A DNA stretch of 64,000 bases from Sphingomonas sp. IBVSS2 (GCF_002127225.1 NZ_NFUR01000005.1:124001-188000); one strand, 5' to 3'; counted from the stretch's first letter, positions 32,409 to 41,411 are shown. A program made the numbers and translations. Notes: a model not told the origin generated them from the letters alone.

Positions 32409-32783
32409 GTGATCGAATCGTTGCCGCGCCGCGAGCGTGAGGTTTTCGAGGCGCTGTGCAGCCTGGGTGAGGGAACGGCCATCGCCGTGCGCGGCGCGCT
32501 GGCCGACCCGCCGAGCGATTCGGCGGTGCGCACGCTGCTCGGCCGGCTCGAAGCCAAGGGGCTGATCGGCCACAGCACGCGCAACCAGGCCTATGTCTAT
32601 CGGCCGGTAGAGCAGGCCGACTCGGTCGCCGAGACCGCGCTCCAGCGCCTGGTGCACACCTTTTTCCAGGGATCGGCGGCGCGCGCCGCGACGGCGTTGC
32701 TCGGCATGGAGAAGGCGCTCACCCGTGCGGAGGTCGACGAACTCCAGCGCGCCATCGACGAAGCGCGGGGAGGAGCGAAATGA
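32409..32783 (+). CDS. blaI: BlaI/MecI/CopY-family repressor
   Basis: A 124-residue winged-helix repressor. The DNA-binding half reads LPRREREVFEALCSLGEG and DSAVRTLLGRLEAKGLI, then HSTRNQAYVYRPVEQAD, the standard BlaI wing. The C-terminal part is the dimerisation domain where the sensor protease normally cuts. The TGA of blaI overlaps the ATG of the BlaR1-like gene by 4 bases. A perfect operator palindrome precedes it. In this family the targets are beta-lactamase, PBP or copper genes; none lies next to it here, so the target may be elsewhere. Confidence 0.92.
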   Translation: MIESLPRREREVFEALCSLGEGTAIAVRGALADPPSDSAVRTLLGRLEAKGLIGHSTRNQAYVYRPVEQADSVAETALQRLVHTFFQGSAARAATALLGMEKALTRAEVDELQRAIDEARGGAK

Positions 32784-34201
32784 TCGTGGACCTGCTGATC
32801 GAGCTCGGCTGGAAATCGGCGCTCGCCTGTAGCGCCGCGCTGCTCGCCAGCCAGGCATTGCGTGGCCGGCCCGCTTCGCAGCGCGTGGCGGTGCTGCGCG
32901 CCGGCGTGGCTGCGCTGCTGCTGCTGCCGCCGCTCCTCCTGGCGATGCCCGCGTTCGAGATAGCGGTGCTGCCGGCGGCCGCGCCGCTGCCCGCCCTGCC
33001 TGCCATGGCCGAAGCTGCCGCGCTGCCCGTGGCCGTGACGGCGCCGGCCGCGCCCGGGATCGACTGGATCGCCCTGACCTATCTGGGAGGCGCCGCGTTC
33101 GTGCTGCTCCGCCTCGCCATCGGGCTCTTCCTGTTGCACCGCTGGACCCGCCATGCGGTGCCGGCCTCCCATCCCGTGTGGATGGAGGTGTTCGCACGGG
33201 CCGCCGAACCCTTGAGGCGGCCCGTGCGGCTATTGGTTTCGCCCCGCATCGCCTCGCCGCTGAGCCTGGGGGTCGCGCCGGCGACGATATTGATCGGCCC
33301 GGATATCGAGCGGCGCCCCGATCGCGCCGCCGCGGTGATCGCGCACGAGATCGCGCATGTTCGCCGGTTCGACTGGCTGGCGATGCTCGCCGCCCGGCTG
33401 GCGCTGGCCCTGTCCTGGTGCAACCCGCTCGCCTGGCTGCTCGTCGCCGAGCTGGCCCGCCAGACCGAGCTGGCCGCCGACGAGGACGCGCTACAGCATG
33501 TCGGGCGGGCCGATTATGCGCAGACGCTGCTCGCGGTTGCCGGCGGGTGCGGGGCGCATGCGGCGTGCGGCATGGCGGTGACGCACGGCGCGATGGCGCG
33601 GCGGATTCGGCGCGTGCTCGATGCGGCGCCGCGCAAGCCGGCGAGCGGGCTTGCATGCGCAATGCTGATCGGCGGCATTCCGCTGGGGATCGCGCCGCTT
33701 GCCGCGATGCAGGTCGTCGAGCGGCCCCAGGCCGCGACGGTGCGGGCGGTGCCCGCCCTGTCGCCTCCCCAGGTGCGGGAAGAGCCGGTGCGGACGGGGG
33801 TGGTGCTGGCGCCATCGGCATCCCCATCTCAGCGTGAGGAGGCGGCCCGCGTCATGGCCAAGGCCAGGGCCCGGGTCGCGTCGACGCCCGTCGCGACCCG
33901 GGATGCGTCGCGCGCCGGGGAGGCGGAGGCCCGGATCAAGGCCCGTACGCCGATGCCGACCAGGGGCGCGACAATTTCACCCCCCGGCATGGGCGCCCCG
34001 CGCAGAGTCGCGCCGCCGACGGAGCAGCGGCTGGCCGCCGTGCAGCGCCTGCGCAAGGCCGCGCTGGAATATCGCGACCGTGCCCACAACCGGGCCCTGC
34101 CGCTCGATATCCGCCAGGGCTATCGCAACGTCGCGGCATCGCTGGCGGACGAAGCCGACCGGCTGGAGAAACAGGCCCAGCAGATGGCGGGCGTCTACTA
34201 G
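32780..34201 (+). CDS. BlaR1-like M56 membrane metalloprotease
   Basis: The 473-residue partner of BlaI: a membrane zinc protease expected to inactivate the repressor on signal. There are about four membrane segments in the first 300 residues and the zinc motif HEIAHVRRFDW, with further family sequence LSWCNPLAWLLVAELARQTELAADEDAL (HEXXH plus downstream Glu). Canonical BlaR1 ends in a penicillin-binding sensor domain. Here the last 160 residues instead form a low-complexity, Pro/Ala/Arg-rich region ending in a charged helical stretch (AALEYRDRAHNRALPLDI). The inducing signal is therefore probably not a beta-lactam bound to a PBP fold. Confidence 0.88.
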   Translation: MIVDLLIELGWKSALACSAALLASQALRGRPASQRVAVLRAGVAALLLLPPLLLAMPAFEIAVLPAAAPLPALPAMAEAAALPVAVTAPAAPGIDWIALTYLGGAAFVLLRLAIGLFLLHRWTRHAVPASHPVWMEVFARAAEPLRRPVRLLVSPRIASPLSLGVAPATILIGPDIERRPDRAAAVIAHEIAHVRRFDWLAMLAARLALALSWCNPLAWLLVAELARQTELAADEDALQHVGRADYAQTLLAVAGGCGAHAACGMAVTHGAMARRIRRVLDAAPRKPASGLACAMLIGGIPLGIAPLAAMQVVERPQAATVRAVPALSPPQVREEPVRTGVVLAPSASPSQREEAARVMAKARARVASTPVATRDASRAGEAEARIKARTPMPTRGATISPPGMGAPRRVAPPTEQRLAAVQRLRKAALEYRDRAHNRALPLDIRQGYRNVAASLADEADRLEKQAQQMAGVY

Positions 34202-34285
34202 CCCCCCAATCCGGCACCACCGAACCGAAGCGCGGCTTTCGCGCCACGGGGCCGGCTTGCCCGGCGACTTGAAGGGAGAATGACG

Positions 34286-34588
34286 ATGCGTTCGATCCTG
34301 TTCCTGTCCGTTGCCCTTGTCGGCGCCTGCGCCTCGCATCCGCCCCTGCCGGCGGGCGAGCCGGCGCTGCGGGTCACCTATGGCGACCTGCGCCTGGACA
34401 CCGGGGCTGGGCGCGCCGCCCTGCGGGAGCGCGTGGACGGCGCGGCCCGCACCTATTGCCGGACGAACGACCGGGACACGGCGCCCCAGCTGATCCGCAA
34501 CAAGGCGGGATATTGTTTCGACATGGTGCGGCTCTCGCTGGTCGCCGAGATGCCCGACAAGGTGCGGCGCGGATATTATCGGCGCTAG
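34286..34588 (+). CDS. UrcA-family exported protein
   Basis: A 100-residue protein of the UrcA family, small secreted proteins of unknown function common in sphingomonads and Caulobacterales. The signature is LRVTYGDLRLDTGAGRAAL with the downstream paired cysteines (TYCR and GYCFD). The N-terminus is a signal peptide with a possible lipobox (VALVGACAS). I preferred the ATG at 34286 over 34280 because it is 7 bases from AGGGAG. It ends overlapping the convergent SDR gene by 4 bases. Confidence 0.8.
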   Translation: MRSILFLSVALVGACASHPPLPAGEPALRVTYGDLRLDTGAGRAALRERVDGAARTYCRTNDRDTAPQLIRNKAGYCFDMVRLSLVAEMPDKVRRGYYRR

Positions 34589-35373
34589 CCGTCGATGCTC
34601 ACGCCCAGCGACGCGTTGACCAGCCCGCCATCGACGGTGATCGTGTCGCCCACGACATAGTCGCCGGCGCGGCTGGCGAGATAGATGGCGGCGCCCGCCA
34701 TGTCCTCGTCCACGCCGATGCGCCGGGCCGGGATCGCCCGGGCGACGTCGCCGCCATGGTCGCGCGCCGCCTTGTTCATGTCGCTGGCGAAGGCGCCGGG
34801 GGCGATCGAGGTGACGTTGACATGGTCGCGGACCAGCCGGGCGGCCATGCGCTTGGTCAGGTAGATCAGCGCCGATTTGGACGCGTGATAGCTGTACGTC
34901 TCCCACGGGTTCAGCCGCTGGCCGTCGATCGAAGTGATGTTGATGACCTTGGCCGGGCGTTCGGCCGATCCGCCCGCCTTGAGCAGATCGAAGAGCGCCT
35001 GGGTCAGGAAGAAGGGCGACTTCACGTTCAGGTCCATCACCTTGTCCCAGCCCTTTTCCGGAAAGCCCTCGAACGGTTCGCCCCAGGCTGCGCCGGCATT
35101 GTTGACCAGGATGTCGAGCCGCTCCTCCCGCTCCGCCAGCGCGGCGGCGAGCGCCTTGCAGCCGGCGACGGTCGAGACGTCCATCGGCAGGGCGATGCAG
35201 TTGGGGCCGAGCGCGGCGGCGGTCTCCTCGCAGGCCTCGGCCTTGCGGGAGGAGACATAGACCCTGGCACCCTGGGCGACATAGCCCTCGGCGATCATCC
35301 GCCCGATGCCGCGGGAGCCGCCGGTGACGAGGGCAATGCGGCCGTCGAGGCGGAAGAGCGTGCTGGTGTCCAT
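34585..35373 (-). CDS. Short-chain dehydrogenase/reductase
   Basis: A 262-residue NAD(P)-dependent oxidoreductase of the classical SDR type. The nucleotide-binding glycines are VTGGSRGIGRMIAEG, the structural motif NNAG is present, catalytic Ser/Tyr/Lys appear as NITSIDG and TYSYHASKSALIYL, and the C-terminal segment reads GDTITVDGGLVNA. The closest sense is a 3-oxoacyl-ACP reductase or rhamnolipid RhlG-like enzyme; NITSIDGQRLNPWETYSYHASK is characteristic of the latter group. It is probably co-transcribed with the upstream acyl-CoA dehydrogenase gene, with a repeat hairpin between them. The ATG at 35373 has GAGAGG upstream. Confidence 0.9.
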   Translation of the reverse strand: MDTSTLFRLDGRIALVTGGSRGIGRMIAEGYVAQGARVYVSSRKAEACEETAAALGPNCIALPMDVSTVAGCKALAAALAEREERLDILVNNAGAAWGEPFEGFPEKGWDKVMDLNVKSPFFLTQALFDLLKAGGSAERPAKVINITSIDGQRLNPWETYSYHASKSALIYLTKRMAARLVRDHVNVTSIAPGAFASDMNKAARDHGGDVARAIPARRIGVDEDMAGAAIYLASRAGDYVVGDTITVDGGLVNASLGVSIDG

Positions 35374-35393
35374 TCTATCCTCTCCAGAATTAG

Positions 35394-35439
35394 CTCCCCT
35401 CCCGCTTGCGGGAGGGGAGAAAGAAGGCGTCACCCACCC
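35394..35439. repeat. Palindromic repeat D
   Basis: A perfect 12-bp stem (CTCCCCTCCCGC-TT-GCGGGAGGGGAG, 35394-35419) is followed after 10 bases by CACCCACCCC, the same C-rich tail as in repeat pair B. It sits between the SDR and acyl-CoA dehydrogenase genes, and its tail overlaps the latter's last codons. Confidence 0.7.
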
Positions 35440-36575
35440 CGTTTCAGCGTCTCGCGGGCGATGATCAGTTGCTGGATCTGGCTGGTGCCTTCGTAGATGC
35501 GGAACAGCCGGACGTCGCGGTAGAGCCGCTCGATGCCATAATCCGCGATATACCCGGCCCCGCCGAATATCTGCACGGCGCGATCCGCCACCCGGCCGAC
35601 CATCTCGCTGGCGAAATATTTCGCGGCCGCGGCTTCCATCGTGGTGTTCGCGCCGCGATCCTTGGCGGCGGCGGTCTCCAGCACCAGCGCCCTTGCCGCC
35701 AGCGCCTCGGTCTTGGAATCGGCCAGCATGGCCTGGATCAGCTGGTGCTCGGCGATCGGCTTGCCGAACTGTCTGCGCTCGCTCGCATAGGCGACGCAGT
35801 CGGCGATCAGTCGCTCCGCCACGCCGACGCAGACCGCCGAAATGTGCAGCCGGCCGCGATCGAGCACCTGCATCGCGATGCGGAAGCCCTCGCCCTCGGC
35901 GCCGAGCCGGTTGGCGACAGGCACGGGCGTGTCGTCGAACACCACGTCCGCCACTCGGGCACCCTTCTGGCCCATCTTCTTCTCGGGCTCCCCGATGCTG
36001 ACGCCCGGCAGGTCGCGCGGCACCAGGAAGGCGGAGACGCCGCGGCCGCCGGGCGCGTCGCCGGTGCGGGCCATCACGGTGAACAGCTCGGCCTTGTCGG
36101 CATTGGTGATGAAGCGCTTGGTGCCGGTGAGGCGATAGACCTCGCCGTCCCGGACCGCCCGGGTCTTCACCGCGCCGCTGTCGGATCCCACATCGGGCTC
36201 GGTCAGGGCGAAGCTGGTGACGATCTCGCCGCTGGCGATGCGCGGCAGCCATTCGGCCTTTTGCTCGGGCGTGCCGGCCATGACGAGACCTTGCGAGCCG
36301 ATGCCGACATTGGTGCCGAAGCTGGAACGGAAGGCCGGAGTGGTGCGGCCCAGCTCGATGGCGACCTTGCATTCCTCGAGCATCGTCAGGCCGAGCCCGC
36401 CATAGTCCTCGGCGATCGACAGGCCGAACAGGCCGAGCGCCTTCATCTCGCCGATCACTTCGGCGGGGATGGCGTCGGCAGCCTCCACATCGGCTTCGAG
36501 CGGGCGCAGGCGATCGTGGACGAACCGGCGGACCGTATCGATCAGCGTTTCGAAAATCTCGGGGTCGAGCGCCAT
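35430..36575 (-). CDS. Acyl-CoA dehydrogenase
   Basis: A 381-residue FAD enzyme that oxidises acyl-CoA thioesters in the cytoplasm. Family blocks are FALTEPDVGSDSGAVKTRA, GTKRFITNADKAELFTVMA, DRGRLHISAVCVGVAERL, YASERRQFGKPIAEHQLIQ, IFGGAGYIADYGIERLYRD and the catalytic glutamate in FRIYEGTSQIQQLIIAR. I placed the start at 36575 (MALDPEIFE), where the helical N-terminal domain begins. The substrate chain is not evident. It is the first gene of a likely operon with the SDR, suggesting lipid or fatty-acid metabolism. Confidence 0.94.
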   Translation of the reverse strand: MALDPEIFETLIDTVRRFVHDRLRPLEADVEAADAIPAEVIGEMKALGLFGLSIAEDYGGLGLTMLEECKVAIELGRTTPAFRSSFGTNVGIGSQGLVMAGTPEQKAEWLPRIASGEIVTSFALTEPDVGSDSGAVKTRAVRDGEVYRLTGTKRFITNADKAELFTVMARTGDAPGGRGVSAFLVPRDLPGVSIGEPEKKMGQKGARVADVVFDDTPVPVANRLGAEGEGFRIAMQVLDRGRLHISAVCVGVAERLIADCVAYASERRQFGKPIAEHQLIQAMLADSKTEALAARALVLETAAAKDRGANTTMEAAAAKYFASEMVGRVADRAVQIFGGAGYIADYGIERLYRDVRLFRIYEGTSQIQQLIIARETLKRGG

Positions 36576-36726
36576 GGCCACGCGTTCCTCAGGTTCGAAG
36601 CCAAAGGCTATACCGACCATATGACCTGGGGCAAGCCATACCCGATATTCCAATCACTTGCGGTTGACCCCATGGTTGCGGCACATATGGTGCGCGGCAA
36701 AATGGGTCGGGAGGGAGCACAGGGGC

Positions 36727-38187
36727 ATGGACGGCAATCAGGCGACAATGCCCCCGGTGCGGCGAATCCGCACCCCGATCATGCTCGCCTATGGCTTCGG
36801 CACCGTCGCATATGGCGTGAAGGACTTCTGCTTCTCGACCTTCCTGCTGTTCTTCTTCAACCAGGTCCTGGGGCTGCCCGCCGCCGAGGTGGGCTTCGCG
36901 ATCATGTGCGCGCTGCTGCTCGATGCGGTGGCCGATCCGGCGATCGGCTTTCTCTCGGACCGGACGCGGAGCCGCTGGGGGCGGCGCCATCCCTGGATGT
37001 ACGCTTCGGCGATTCCGATCGCGATCGGCTGGCTGCTGCTGTGGAATCCGCCGGCGCTCTCGCATGCCGGCATGCTCGCCTGGGTCTTTGCCATGTCGGT
37101 GCTCGTCCGCACCGCGGTGAGTGCCTATGAAGTGCCGAGCCAGGCGCTGACCCCGGAGCTCTCCGCCGACTACGAGGAGCGGACGCGGATCATGGCGTAT
37201 CGCTTCCTGTTCGGCTGGGCCGGCGGGCTGGCCATGATGATCCTCGCCTATGCCTGGCTGCTCGGGCCCTCGCCGGGCCATCCCAATGGCCAGCTGGTGC
37301 GGGAGAATTATCCAGGCTTCGCGCTGGTCAGCGCGCTGCTGATGGCGTTCGCGATCCTCGTCTCGGCGCTGGGCACGCATGGCGAGATCGAGCGGCTGCC
37401 CCAGCCGGAGGAGCGCACGCGCCAGTCGCTCGGCGCCCATTTCGCCGAACTGGGCGAGACGGTGCGGAATCGGGCCTTCCTGATCCTGATGGCGGCGGGG
37501 CTCTGCTATTATTCCGCGCAGGGCGTGAGCTTCGCGCTGTCGAGCTACCTCTATGCCCATGTCTGGCGCTTCCAGAACCAGGACTTCACGATCATCGCCT
37601 TCTCGCTGCTGGTCGGCGCCTTCTTCGCCTTCTTCGTCGCGCCGCGGGCCTCGCGGCGGCTGGGCAAGCCCCGGGCGGCGATGTGGCTGATGGCGGCGGC
37701 GGCCTTCTGGGTCGCCTTGCCCTATGTTCTGCGCCTGCTCGGCCTGTTCCCGGCGCCCGGCACGCCCTGGCTGCTCCCGTCGCTGTTCGCCATCTATGCG
37801 CTCAACGTCACCTGCAGCATTTCGGCGACGATCCTCGGCGCCTCGATGATGGCCGATGTCGTCGAGCATTCGGAGATCGAGACCGGCCGGCGCAACGAAG
37901 GGGTGTTCTTCGCCGGATCCTTCTTCATCCAGAAATGCTGCAGCGGACTGGGCATCTGGGCGACGGGCCTGCTGCTCGACCTGGTGCGCTTTCCCGCGGC
38001 GGCCCGGCCGGGCCAGGTGCCGGCGGCGACGGTGGACAGGCTGACGATCCTCTTCTTCGTCCTCTACGGCGTGCTCGCGATTGCGGCGGCGATTCTTTAC
38101 CGCTTCTTCCCCTTCGGCAAGGCGGAGCATGAGGCGCGGATCGCGGCGCTCGCCGGCCGCAATGCGGAAATGTCCGCCGGAAGCTGA
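36727..38187 (+). CDS. GPH-family sodium:sugar-type symporter
   Basis: A 486-residue inner-membrane transporter of the glycoside-pentoside-hexuronide (MelB/MFS_2) family. About 12 hydrophobic segments are seen. The family loop DAVADPAIGFLSDRTRSRWGRRHPWM carries the conserved Asp residues and the D-x-T-x-S-R-x-G-R motif. The later MMADVVEHSEIETGRRNEGVFFAGSF segment is also typical. The ATG at 36727 has AGGGG upstream and avoids an unlikely 23-residue extension. It is a single gene divergent from the acyl-CoA dehydrogenase, with no carbohydrate genes nearby to suggest the substrate. Confidence 0.92.
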   Translation: MDGNQATMPPVRRIRTPIMLAYGFGTVAYGVKDFCFSTFLLFFFNQVLGLPAAEVGFAIMCALLLDAVADPAIGFLSDRTRSRWGRRHPWMYASAIPIAIGWLLLWNPPALSHAGMLAWVFAMSVLVRTAVSAYEVPSQALTPELSADYEERTRIMAYRFLFGWAGGLAMMILAYAWLLGPSPGHPNGQLVRENYPGFALVSALLMAFAILVSALGTHGEIERLPQPEERTRQSLGAHFAELGETVRNRAFLILMAAGLCYYSAQGVSFALSSYLYAHVWRFQNQDFTIIAFSLLVGAFFAFFVAPRASRRLGKPRAAMWLMAAAAFWVALPYVLRLLGLFPAPGTPWLLPSLFAIYALNVTCSISATILGASMMADVVEHSEIETGRRNEGVFFAGSFFIQKCCSGLGIWATGLLLDLVRFPAAARPGQVPAATVDRLTILFFVLYGVLAIAAAILYRFFPFGKAEHEARIAALAGRNAEMSAGS

Positions 38188-38226
38188 CCTTCCGACGGAC
38201 ATCCTTTCCTCCCCAGGAAAGTCGGC

Positions 38227-38241
38227 GGCTCCGGAGGAGCC
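38227..38241. terminator. Hairpin between convergent transporter and aceA-linked genes
   Basis: GGCTCC-GGA-GGAGCC forms a short 6-bp hairpin in the 93-base gap between two convergent genes. There is no T run, so it may or may not terminate. Confidence 0.35.
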
Positions 38242-38280
38242 GGGGACCCCGGCGCGGGCCGGGCCCCTAGTTTGATGCCA

Positions 38281-38433
38281 TCAGGCCACGCGGCCCAGGC
38301 GATGATAGAGATTGGCGTATTTCGTGGACTCGGGTGCGTCCTTCACCTTCTCGAGATGGGTGGCCACCGCCTCGCGGATGAGGCGGAAATCCTCGGTCGA
38401 GAAGACGGCGCGGCTGCGCTGGGGTTCGGTCAT
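38281..38433 (-). CDS. Small protein downstream of aceA
   Basis: A 50-residue soluble protein with a balanced charge pattern (RAVFSTEDFRLIREAVATHL then DAPESTKYANLYHRLGRVA). Its ATG follows a GGAG-type ribosome site (AAAGGAGTG), 23 bases after the aceA stop on the same strand, so it is probably read from the same transcript. It does not match a family I know, but its codon use is normal for the region and the sequence looks like a compact helical protein. It could modulate isocitrate lyase or be independent. Confidence 0.6.
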   Translation of the reverse strand: MTEPQRSRAVFSTEDFRLIREAVATHLEKVKDAPESTKYANLYHRLGRVA

Positions 38434-38456
38434 GGCAATCACTCCTTTCTCTTGGT

Positions 38457-39743
38457 TCAGGCGGCTTCGGTGGTGACGAACTGGGCGGCTTCGGTGCTCT
38501 CGGCGAGGGCGGTGGTGCTGCTGTTGCCGCCCGCCAGCGTGGTCGCGATCGCATCGAAATAGCCCGTGCCGACTTCGCGCTGGTGGCGGGTCGCGGTATA
38601 GCCATTGGCCTCCGCCGCGAACTCGGCCTGCTGCAGCTCCGAATAGGCCGCCATGCCGCGATCCCTGTAGCCCCGGGCCAGCTCGAACATGCCGTAGTTC
38701 AGCTGGTGGAAGCCGGCGAGCGTGACGAACTGGAACTTGTAGCCCATCGCGCCGATCTCGCGCTGGAAGCGGGCGATGTCGTCCTTGTCGAGGTTCTTCT
38801 CCCAGTTGAAGCTGGGCGAGCAGTTGTACGCCAGCATCTTGTTCGGGAATTCCTTCTTGATCGCCTCGGCGAAGCGGCGGGCATCGTCCATGTTCGGCTT
38901 CGAGGTTTCCCACCACAGCAGGTCGGCATGCTCGGCAAAGGCCAGGCCGCGCTTGATGCAGTGATCGACGCCGGTGCCGTCCTTCAGGCGGAAAAAGCCT
39001 TCCGGGGTCCGCTCGCCGGTGAGGAACTCGCGGTCGCGCTCATCGACGTCCGACGTGATCAGGCGGGCGCTCTCGGCATCGGTGCGGGCGCAGATCACCG
39101 TGGGCACGCCGGCCACGTCCGCCGCCAGGCGCGCCGCGTCGAGGTTGCGGATATGCGCCTGGGTGGGGATCAGCACCTTGCCGCCGAGGTGCCCGCACTT
39201 CTTTTCCGAGGCGAGCTGGTCTTCATAGTGCACCCCGGCGGCGCCTGCGGCGATATAGGCCTTCATGATCTCGAAGCAGTTGAGCGGACCGCCGAAGCCG
39301 GCCTCGGCGTCGGCGATGATCGGTGCGAACCAGTCGCGCTGGGCGCCGCCCTCCATATGCTCGATCTGGTCGGCGCGCTGGAGCGTGGCGTTGATCCGGC
39401 GCGCGAGCTCGGGTCCCGCATTGGCGGGATAGAGCGACTGATCGGGATACATCTGGCCGGCGGTGTTGGCGTCCGCCGCGACCTGCCAGCCCGACAGATA
39501 GATCGCCTTCAGCCCGGCGCGGACCATCTGCATCGCCTGGTTGCCCGAGAGCGCGCCGAGGGCGTTGATGTAATCCTCGGTCTGCAGCAGCTCCCACAGC
39601 TTGAGCGCGCCGCGACGGGCGAGCGTGTGCTCGACCGCGAGCGAGCCGCGCAGTCGCTCGACATCCTCGGGCGAATAGGGGCGCACGATGCCGTCGAACC
39701 GGCCGGTGGGGGCGGGGATCAGGTCTTCGAAGCGCGTCGGCAT
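38457..39743 (-). CDS. aceA: Isocitrate lyase
   Basis: AceA cleaves isocitrate into glyoxylate and succinate, the first step of the glyoxylate bypass needed for growth on acetate and fatty acids. The 428-residue protein has the catalytic loop [13 protein letters not shown], the substrate-binding NCSPSFNW and the family blocks [25 protein letters not shown] and [19 protein letters not shown]. It is divergent from a ScfR/RamB-like regulator, and a perfect dyad lies 120-134 bases upstream of its start. No malate synthase gene is in the window. Confidence 0.97.
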   Translation of the reverse strand: MPTRFEDLIPAPTGRFDGIVRPYSPEDVERLRGSLAVEHTLARRGALKLWELLQTEDYINALGALSGNQAMQMVRAGLKAIYLSGWQVAADANTAGQMYPDQSLYPANAGPELARRINATLQRADQIEHMEGGAQRDWFAPIIADAEAGFGGPLNCFEIMKAYIAAGAAGVHYEDQLASEKKCGHLGGKVLIPTQAHIRNLDAARLAADVAGVPTVICARTDAESARLITSDVDERDREFLTGERTPEGFFRLKDGTGVDHCIKRGLAFAEHADLLWWETSKPNMDDARRFAEAIKKEFPNKMLAYNCSPSFNWEKNLDKDDIARFQREIGAMGYKFQFVTLAGFHQLNYGMFELARGYRDRGMAAYSELQQAEFAAEANGYTATRHQREVGTGYFDAIATTLAGGNSSTTALAESTEAAQFVTTEAA

Positions 39744-39862
39744 TGTGTGTTCCTTGACTAGGTTGCCAGGCCTGTATGGATATTTCTCCCTGTCCTTGTC
39801 AGAGGGCTCATGTGCCTGTGAGGGTCGCGGTGTCGCGATGGCTTTTCTTTGGTCTGAAAATC

Positions 39863-39877
39863 TGTAAATTATTTACA
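39863..39877. promoter_or_regulatory. Candidate operator for the ScfR-like regulator
   Basis: TGTAAAT-T-ATTTACA is a perfect 7-1-7 dyad in an AT-rich pocket between divergent aceA and the ScfR/RamB-like gene. Its form resembles the short AT-rich dyads of this regulator family. Confidence 0.55.
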
Positions 39878-39889
39878 ATGCATAACGCT

Positions 39890-39926
39890 TTCCCCTCCCT
39901 GGAAGGGAGGGGCTAGGGGTGGGTTG
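39890..39926 (+). repeat. Palindromic repeat copy B1
   Basis: A 9-bp stem (CCCCTCCCT-GGA-AGGGAGGGG) followed by the tail CTAGGGGTGGGTTG. Copy B2 is its inverted partner 50 bases downstream. Confidence 0.75.
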
Positions 39927-39978
39927 TTGCCGGGCGATATTTTGGCCGAGGGTTGGCCGGTTCCGTATCGCGAGCACT

Positions 39979-40016
39979 CCACCCACCCCCCGATCCCTCC
40001 CTTACAGGGAGGGGAG
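39979..40016 (-). repeat. Palindromic repeat copy B2 (inverted relative to B1)
   Basis: Read on the minus strand: CTCCCCTCCCT-GTA-AGGGAGGGA, then the tail TCGGGGGGTGGGTGG. It ends 21 bases before the regulator start codon. Confidence 0.75.
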
Positions 40017-40037
40017 TTTTGAGGATGGAGTGGGCAG

Positions 40038-41411
40038 ATGGCCGAACAGAAGCTCTTCGCGGGACATGCCGTGCGGCGCCTCCGCCGCCAGCTGCTGCTG
40101 ACCCAGGCGGCGATGGCCGAGGCGCTGGGGGTGTCGGCGAGCTATCTCAATCTGGTCGAGCGCAACCAGCGGCCGGTCTCGGCCATGCTGATGCTGCGGC
40201 TGTCCGAAGTGTACGACTTCGATCCCCGCAAGCTTGCCGCGGCCGAGCCCGGCGGCGGGATGGAGGCGCTGCGGCGGCGGCTCGCCGATCCGCTGTTCGC
40301 CGATCTCGAGATCGACCGGCAGCAGATGGAGGAATGGCTGGCCGGCGCGCCGGGCGGGGCCGAGGCGTTCGCGCGGGCCTATGATCGGATCGGGGCCGGT
40401 GCGGCGCCGGACCAGGGCGCGGGCGACCCGGGGCGGCAGGTGCGCCGCGAGATCGAGCGCTGGCGCGGCCATTTCGCCGATCTCGATGCCGCGGCCGAAG
40501 CGCTGGCCGACGAACTGCGCCAGGCGGCGGGCGATCCCTATGGCGCGATGGCCGAGCGGTTGCGGGTGAAGCATCAGCTGTCGGTCCGCATCCTGCCGGC
40601 GGACGTGATGCCGGGGCTGCTCAAGCGGCTCGACCTGCATGCGCGCCAGGTGCAGCTTTCCGAACTGCTCGACATGCCGGGCCGCACTTTCGCGCTGGCC
40701 GAGCGGTTGTCGCAGGAGGCGCGCGGCGAGATCGATGCGCTGGTGCGCGGCGCCGGGCTCGATCGCATCGGCGAGCGGCTCTATCAGCGCCACCTGGTCG
40801 GCTATTTCGCGGCGGCGGTGATGATGCCCTATGGCCGGTTCCTGCGGGCCTGCGAACAGACCGGCTATGACCTGGACGTGCTCCGGCGGCGCTTTGGCGC
40901 GAGCTTCGAGCAGGTGGCGCACCGGCTGACTACGTTGCAGCGCGTGGGCGCGCGGGGGCTCGCCTTCTTCCTGATGCGGGTGGACCGGGCGGGGCAGGTC
41001 TCGAAGCGCTTCGCGGGGGCGAGCGGGGCGCCGCTGGTCGAGGGGCCGGGGCTGTGCCCGTTATGGAACCTGACCGAAGCCTTTGGCCGGGCCGACGAGA
41101 CGCTGGGCCAGCTGATCGAGACCGAGGATGGCGGACGCTGGTTCACGCTGTCGCGGGCGCGGACGCCGCAGGGCGCGCAGGGCGCGCGGGCGCGATTCGC
41201 CCTGGGGATAGGGCTTGCCGCGGCCGAGGCGCGGGCGCTGTCGGCGGCGCGCGGCGTCGACCTTGCGGGCGAAGCGGTGCCGGTGGGGCTGGGCTGCCGC
41301 GCCTGCACCCGGCCGGACTGCGCGCAGCGCTCCGCCCCGCCGGCCGGGCGCGCCGCACTGGCCAATGAGCGCGAGAGCGGCGTCACGCCGTTCGGGTTCG
41401 TGGGGGACTAG
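40038..41411 (+). CDS. ScfR/RamB-like XRE-family regulator
   Basis: A 457-residue regulator of the short-chain fatty-acyl/RamB type. It has an N-terminal XRE helix-turn-helix (RRLRRQLLLTQAAMAEALGVSASYLNLVERNQ, about 13-46), a middle ImmA/IrrE-like region with RHLVGYFAAAVMMPYGRFL and a C-terminal DUF2083-type region carrying a cysteine cluster (LGCRACTRPDCAQR). Family members control acetate and propionate genes, including the glyoxylate bypass. Its divergent position relative to aceA and the dyad between them support control of aceA. The ribosome site is not strong. Confidence 0.88.
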   Translation: MAEQKLFAGHAVRRLRRQLLLTQAAMAEALGVSASYLNLVERNQRPVSAMLMLRLSEVYDFDPRKLAAAEPGGGMEALRRRLADPLFADLEIDRQQMEEWLAGAPGGAEAFARAYDRIGAGAAPDQGAGDPGRQVRREIERWRGHFADLDAAAEALADELRQAAGDPYGAMAERLRVKHQLSVRILPADVMPGLLKRLDLHARQVQLSELLDMPGRTFALAERLSQEARGEIDALVRGAGLDRIGERLYQRHLVGYFAAAVMMPYGRFLRACEQTGYDLDVLRRRFGASFEQVAHRLTTLQRVGARGLAFFLMRVDRAGQVSKRFAGASGAPLVEGPGLCPLWNLTEAFGRADETLGQLIETEDGGRWFTLSRARTPQGAQGARARFALGIGLAAAEARALSAARGVDLAGEAVPVGLGCRACTRPDCAQRSAPPAGRAALANERESGVTPFGFVGD

